Assembly (NCBI GenBank): GCA_013329495.1
Contig: DUKC01000138.1
Coordinates: forward strand, 1-6,467
Length of the DNA: 6,467 nucleotides
Reading direction: 5' to 3'
Source of the DNA: Thermoplasmata archaeon
GTDB taxonomy: Archaea > Thermoplasmatota > E2 > UBA9212
The translations under genes were made by a program, and so were the position numbers. Below are positions 5,814 through 6,467 of this stretch, piece after piece. The notes beneath the pieces were generated by a model, which was not told the DNA's origin, did no database searches, and worked only from the letters and a program-made list of their open reading frames with translations. Each line of letters opens with the position of its first letter. The stretch's first letter is position 1.

Positions 5814-5879
5814 ACTTTCCTTATTCTTTAAAACTTTTTAATTTATTCGGAACTAGGGTGGCGGCTCCAATTTTAACCA

Positions 5880-5917
5880 AAAAATATTCTCAATACCTAT
5901 CAAAAAAGAATATTTTT
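5880..5917. repeat. Perfect 11-bp inverted repeat upstream of ACD alpha
   Basis: AAAAATATTCT at 5880-5890 is the exact reverse complement of AGAATATTTTT at 5907-5917, with a 16-base spacer. It lies about 100 bases upstream of the ACD alpha start and about 70 bases upstream of the proposed TATA box. The symmetric arms and AT richness would suit a dimeric regulator's operator; a weak RNA hairpin is also possible. The repeat is seen directly; the function is inferred. Confidence 0.55.
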
Positions 5918-6139
5918 CTCAAAAATAAAAAGTTTCGATTTTCTCTCTTAATAAACCTTCTAAATACTTTTTACTTTAAACTTGTCCAGATTAGTGCTCA
6001 TTAACCCTTATTCAGCTTATTTTGGAGATTTAAAAAAACTGCTTTTATAGTCCCCATCCCTTGAACATTTACTGCCCACTTTTTATAATCTTCTAAAAAA
6101 ATTACGTATATTATCTTCCCTTGAATCGCTACTCAATTG

Positions 6140-6145
6140 AAAAAA
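6140..6145 (-). terminator. Oligo-T terminator candidate after chemoreceptor gene
   Basis: On the minus strand a run of six T begins 8 bases after the chemoreceptor stop codon. Archaeal RNA polymerase commonly terminates at such oligo-T tracts without a hairpin. A second run of seven T lies at 6095-6101 and could act as a backup. Confidence 0.45.
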
Positions 6146-6153
6146 TGGACTGG

Positions 6154-6467
6154 TTATACCCTAGTTTTCCTGCTCCCTTTCTCAGATTCAATCTTGAAAG
6201 GTTTCAAGGTACCTAATAAGCTTTCAGAAAGTTGCAACATTTCTTGACCGATCGTAGAAAGCTCTTCCGAGCTCTTTGCTTGTTCTTCAAGAGCAGCTTC
6301 GGTTTCTTCAGCTGCCGAAGCCTGTTTCATTGCCGCATCTGCTTGTTTTATCACTGCTTCTGATTGTTTTGCTGCTTCTTCTGCCACTTCCTTCACGCTC
6401 TCTGTTATTTCTTCAATAGCCATGCCAGTTTCTTCTGATGCCATTGCCATTCTCTCTGCTTTATCAG
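6154..6467 (-). CDS. Methyl-accepting chemotaxis protein, C-terminal tail (5' part outside window)
   Basis: This is the last part of a chemoreceptor. The frame stays open to the right edge, with the codons for D-K-A-E-R preceding the first in-window Met, so that Met is internal and the gene continues beyond base 6467. About 104 residues are visible. They form an Ala/Glu/Lys/Gln-rich heptad coiled coil ending in E-E-Q-A-K-S-S-E-E-L and then a P-F-K-I segment, the usual finish of the MCP cytoplasmic signalling domain, followed by a short basic tail. The family's conserved hairpin tip, which contacts CheA and CheW, and any sensor or membrane segments lie outside the window. Receptors of this family form trimers of dimers that control CheA kinase. 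It is separated from the next gene by 370 bases and an oligo-T stretch, so it is probably a separate transcription unit. The family call is fairly secure; the ligand cannot be judged. Confidence 0.85.
   Translation of the reverse strand, partial: DKAERMAMASEETGMAIEEITESVKEVAEEAAKQSEAVIKQADAAMKQASAAEETEAALEEQAKSSEELSTIGQEMLQLSESLLGTLKPFKIESEKGSRKTRV

Larger units (their letters stand above)
5784..6153. other. AT-rich intergenic region, no convincing gene
   Basis: This 370-base stretch separates the chemoreceptor gene from the ACD alpha gene. I found only tiny ORFs of 13 to 18 codons on the minus strand and nothing resembling a protein. It holds two TATA-like boxes of about ten bases (near 6041-6050 and 6080-6090), a repeated 9-mer TCCCTTGAA at 6057-6065 and 6117-6125, a perfect 11-bp inverted repeat (5880-5917), a short GC-rich patch around 5856-5868 in otherwise very AT-rich DNA, and a likely promoter for the ACD gene at its left end. 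No tRNA or rRNA is visible. Confidence 0.6.

Noticed and set aside
5850..5870. GC-rich patch that might be part of a tRNA or structured RNA
   Set aside because: No acceptor stem, T-loop consensus or cloverleaf could be built around it.
1..6467. CRISPR array, insertion sequence or integration site
   Set aside because: No regularly spaced repeats, transposase, terminal inverted repeats or tRNA target are visible anywhere in the window.

Overview
The window looks archaeal. It carries an aldehyde:ferredoxin oxidoreductase (AOR), a subunit of an ADP-forming acyl-CoA synthetase (ACD), and a pterin-cofactor gene set. It also has TATA-box-like promoter sequences and oligo-T stretches after genes, and uses mainly AGA/AGG for arginine and ATA for isoleucine. 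An uncultivated, anaerobic, peptide- or organic-acid-metabolising lineage of euryarchaeal type fits best; I cannot name it from this sequence.

Every supported gene is on the minus strand, so transcription runs from the right edge to the left. In that order: the C-terminal tail of a methyl-accepting chemotaxis protein (6467-6154); an AT-rich 370-base intergenic region with promoter-like boxes and an 11-bp inverted repeat; an ACD alpha subunit (5783-4425); a 24-codon ORF overlapping its stop, perhaps the remnant of a beta subunit; AOR (4254-2389); a 291-base gap that seems to hold a frame-disrupted small gene (2329-2142); moaA (2097-1189) tightly coupled to moaE (1185-826); a 140-base gap that may hold another disrupted reading frame; moaC (670 or 685 to 227); and the start of a signal-peptide-like small protein whose frame is disrupted and which leaves the window at base 1.

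The parts connect logically. MoaA and MoaC convert GTP to cyclic pyranopterin monophosphate, and MoaE is the large subunit of molybdopterin synthase. Their product is the pterin that AOR carries with tungsten. AOR oxidises aldehydes to carboxylic acids with ferredoxin, and ACD interconverts acyl-CoA plus ADP and phosphate with acid plus ATP. The locus therefore pairs a tungsten-pterin enzyme with part of its cofactor pathway. moaD, moeA, moaB and an ACD beta subunit are not seen here.

The least explained parts are the small stretches between the big genes. In three of them, protein-like text continues only if one base is added, while the long genes are uninterrupted. They may be decaying small genes, assembly indels, or chance open frames in lysine-rich AT-rich DNA; the sequence alone does not decide.
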